A stretch of DNA of 6,386 nt from JABAYQ01 sp042091225 (GTDB lineage: Bacteria > Bacteroidota > Bacteroidia > Flavobacteriales > UBA7312), in the NCBI GenBank assembly GCA_042091225.1, contig JBELHW010000078.1, positions 1-6,386 of the forward strand. Direction: 5' to 3'. Below are positions 6,334 through 6,386 of the stretch, one piece after another (position 1 is the first letter of the stretch; each line of letters opens with the position of its first letter). The notes beneath the pieces were generated by a model. That model did not search any database. It was given only the letters and a program-made list of their open reading frames with translations, and was not told where the DNA came from. The position numbers and the translations under genes are program-made.

Positions 6334-6386
6334 TACTGAAGGCGGGACTTGAACCCGCACGGACATTACTGTCCACTGGATTTTAA
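6334..6386 (-). tRNA. tRNA-Leu(UAA), 3' portion, cut by the window edge
   Basis: The minus strand shows, from the edge inward: anticodon loop bases TTAAAA, the 3' side of the anticodon stem (TCCAG), a long class II variable arm with a GGAC/GTCC stem (6361-6364 and 6371-6374), a T-arm with GCGGG/CCCGC stem around TTCAAGT (6342-6358), the acceptor strand CTTCAGT (6335-6341) and discriminator A at 6334. The anticodon reads UAA with U33 at the last base of the window. The layout closely matches known bacterial tRNA-Leu(UAA). The 3' CCA is not encoded, so it must be added after transcription. The 5' half (acceptor, D-arm, 5' anticodon stem) lies outside. Confidence 0.93.

Noticed and set aside
1..6386. 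Mobile elements, CRISPR arrays, or att repeats of the tRNA 3' end
   Set aside because: No transposase or integrase frame, no regularly spaced repeats, and no second copy of the tRNA T-arm/acceptor sequence were found by eye.

Overview
This window is a very AT-rich stretch from a member of the Bacteroidota, most likely a marine-type flavobacterium. The inference rests on base composition, Lys/Asn/Ile-rich proteins, starts without Shine-Dalgarno sequences, a tRNA gene without an encoded CCA, and paired S1 sulfatases with a family 2 glycoside hydrolase, as in polysaccharide utilization loci (PULs). No species marker is present, so the assignment is by style only.

All genes read on the minus strand, so the functional order runs from the right edge leftward. 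At the right edge is the 3' portion of a tRNA-Leu(UAA) gene (6334-6386), followed by a strong intrinsic terminator (6293-6330). A gene-free leader of about 150 bp (6135-6292) follows. It has two perfect 10-bp palindromes with centres 50 bp apart but no recognisable flavobacterial promoter. Then come three closely packed, exported enzymes: an S1 sulfatase with a CAPSR motif (4704-6134, apparent TTG start); 4 bp later, a second S1 sulfatase of a different subtype with a CSATR motif and an added C-terminal calcium-loop and beta-sandwich module (2837-4699); and 26 bp later, a large GH2 enzyme (120-2810) with both catalytic glutamates and an unusual leucine-heptad, lysine-rich C-terminal tail. The last 119 bp (1-119) hold no gene.

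The three genes probably form one operon. Its products would act in the periplasm (or at the cell surface) on a sulfated glycan: the sulfatases remove sulfate esters, possibly at two different positions, and the GH2 then cleaves exposed terminal sugars. Candidate substrates are algal sulfated galactans or ulvan, or host-type glycans; the sequence does not decide between them. No SusC/SusD pair, endo-acting enzyme, regulator or sulfatase-maturing enzyme is in the window, so this is at most part of a PUL. Nothing here amounts to a clearly new system. The most distinctive points are the sulfatase C-terminal fusion, the GH2 coiled-coil-like tail and the twin palindromes.
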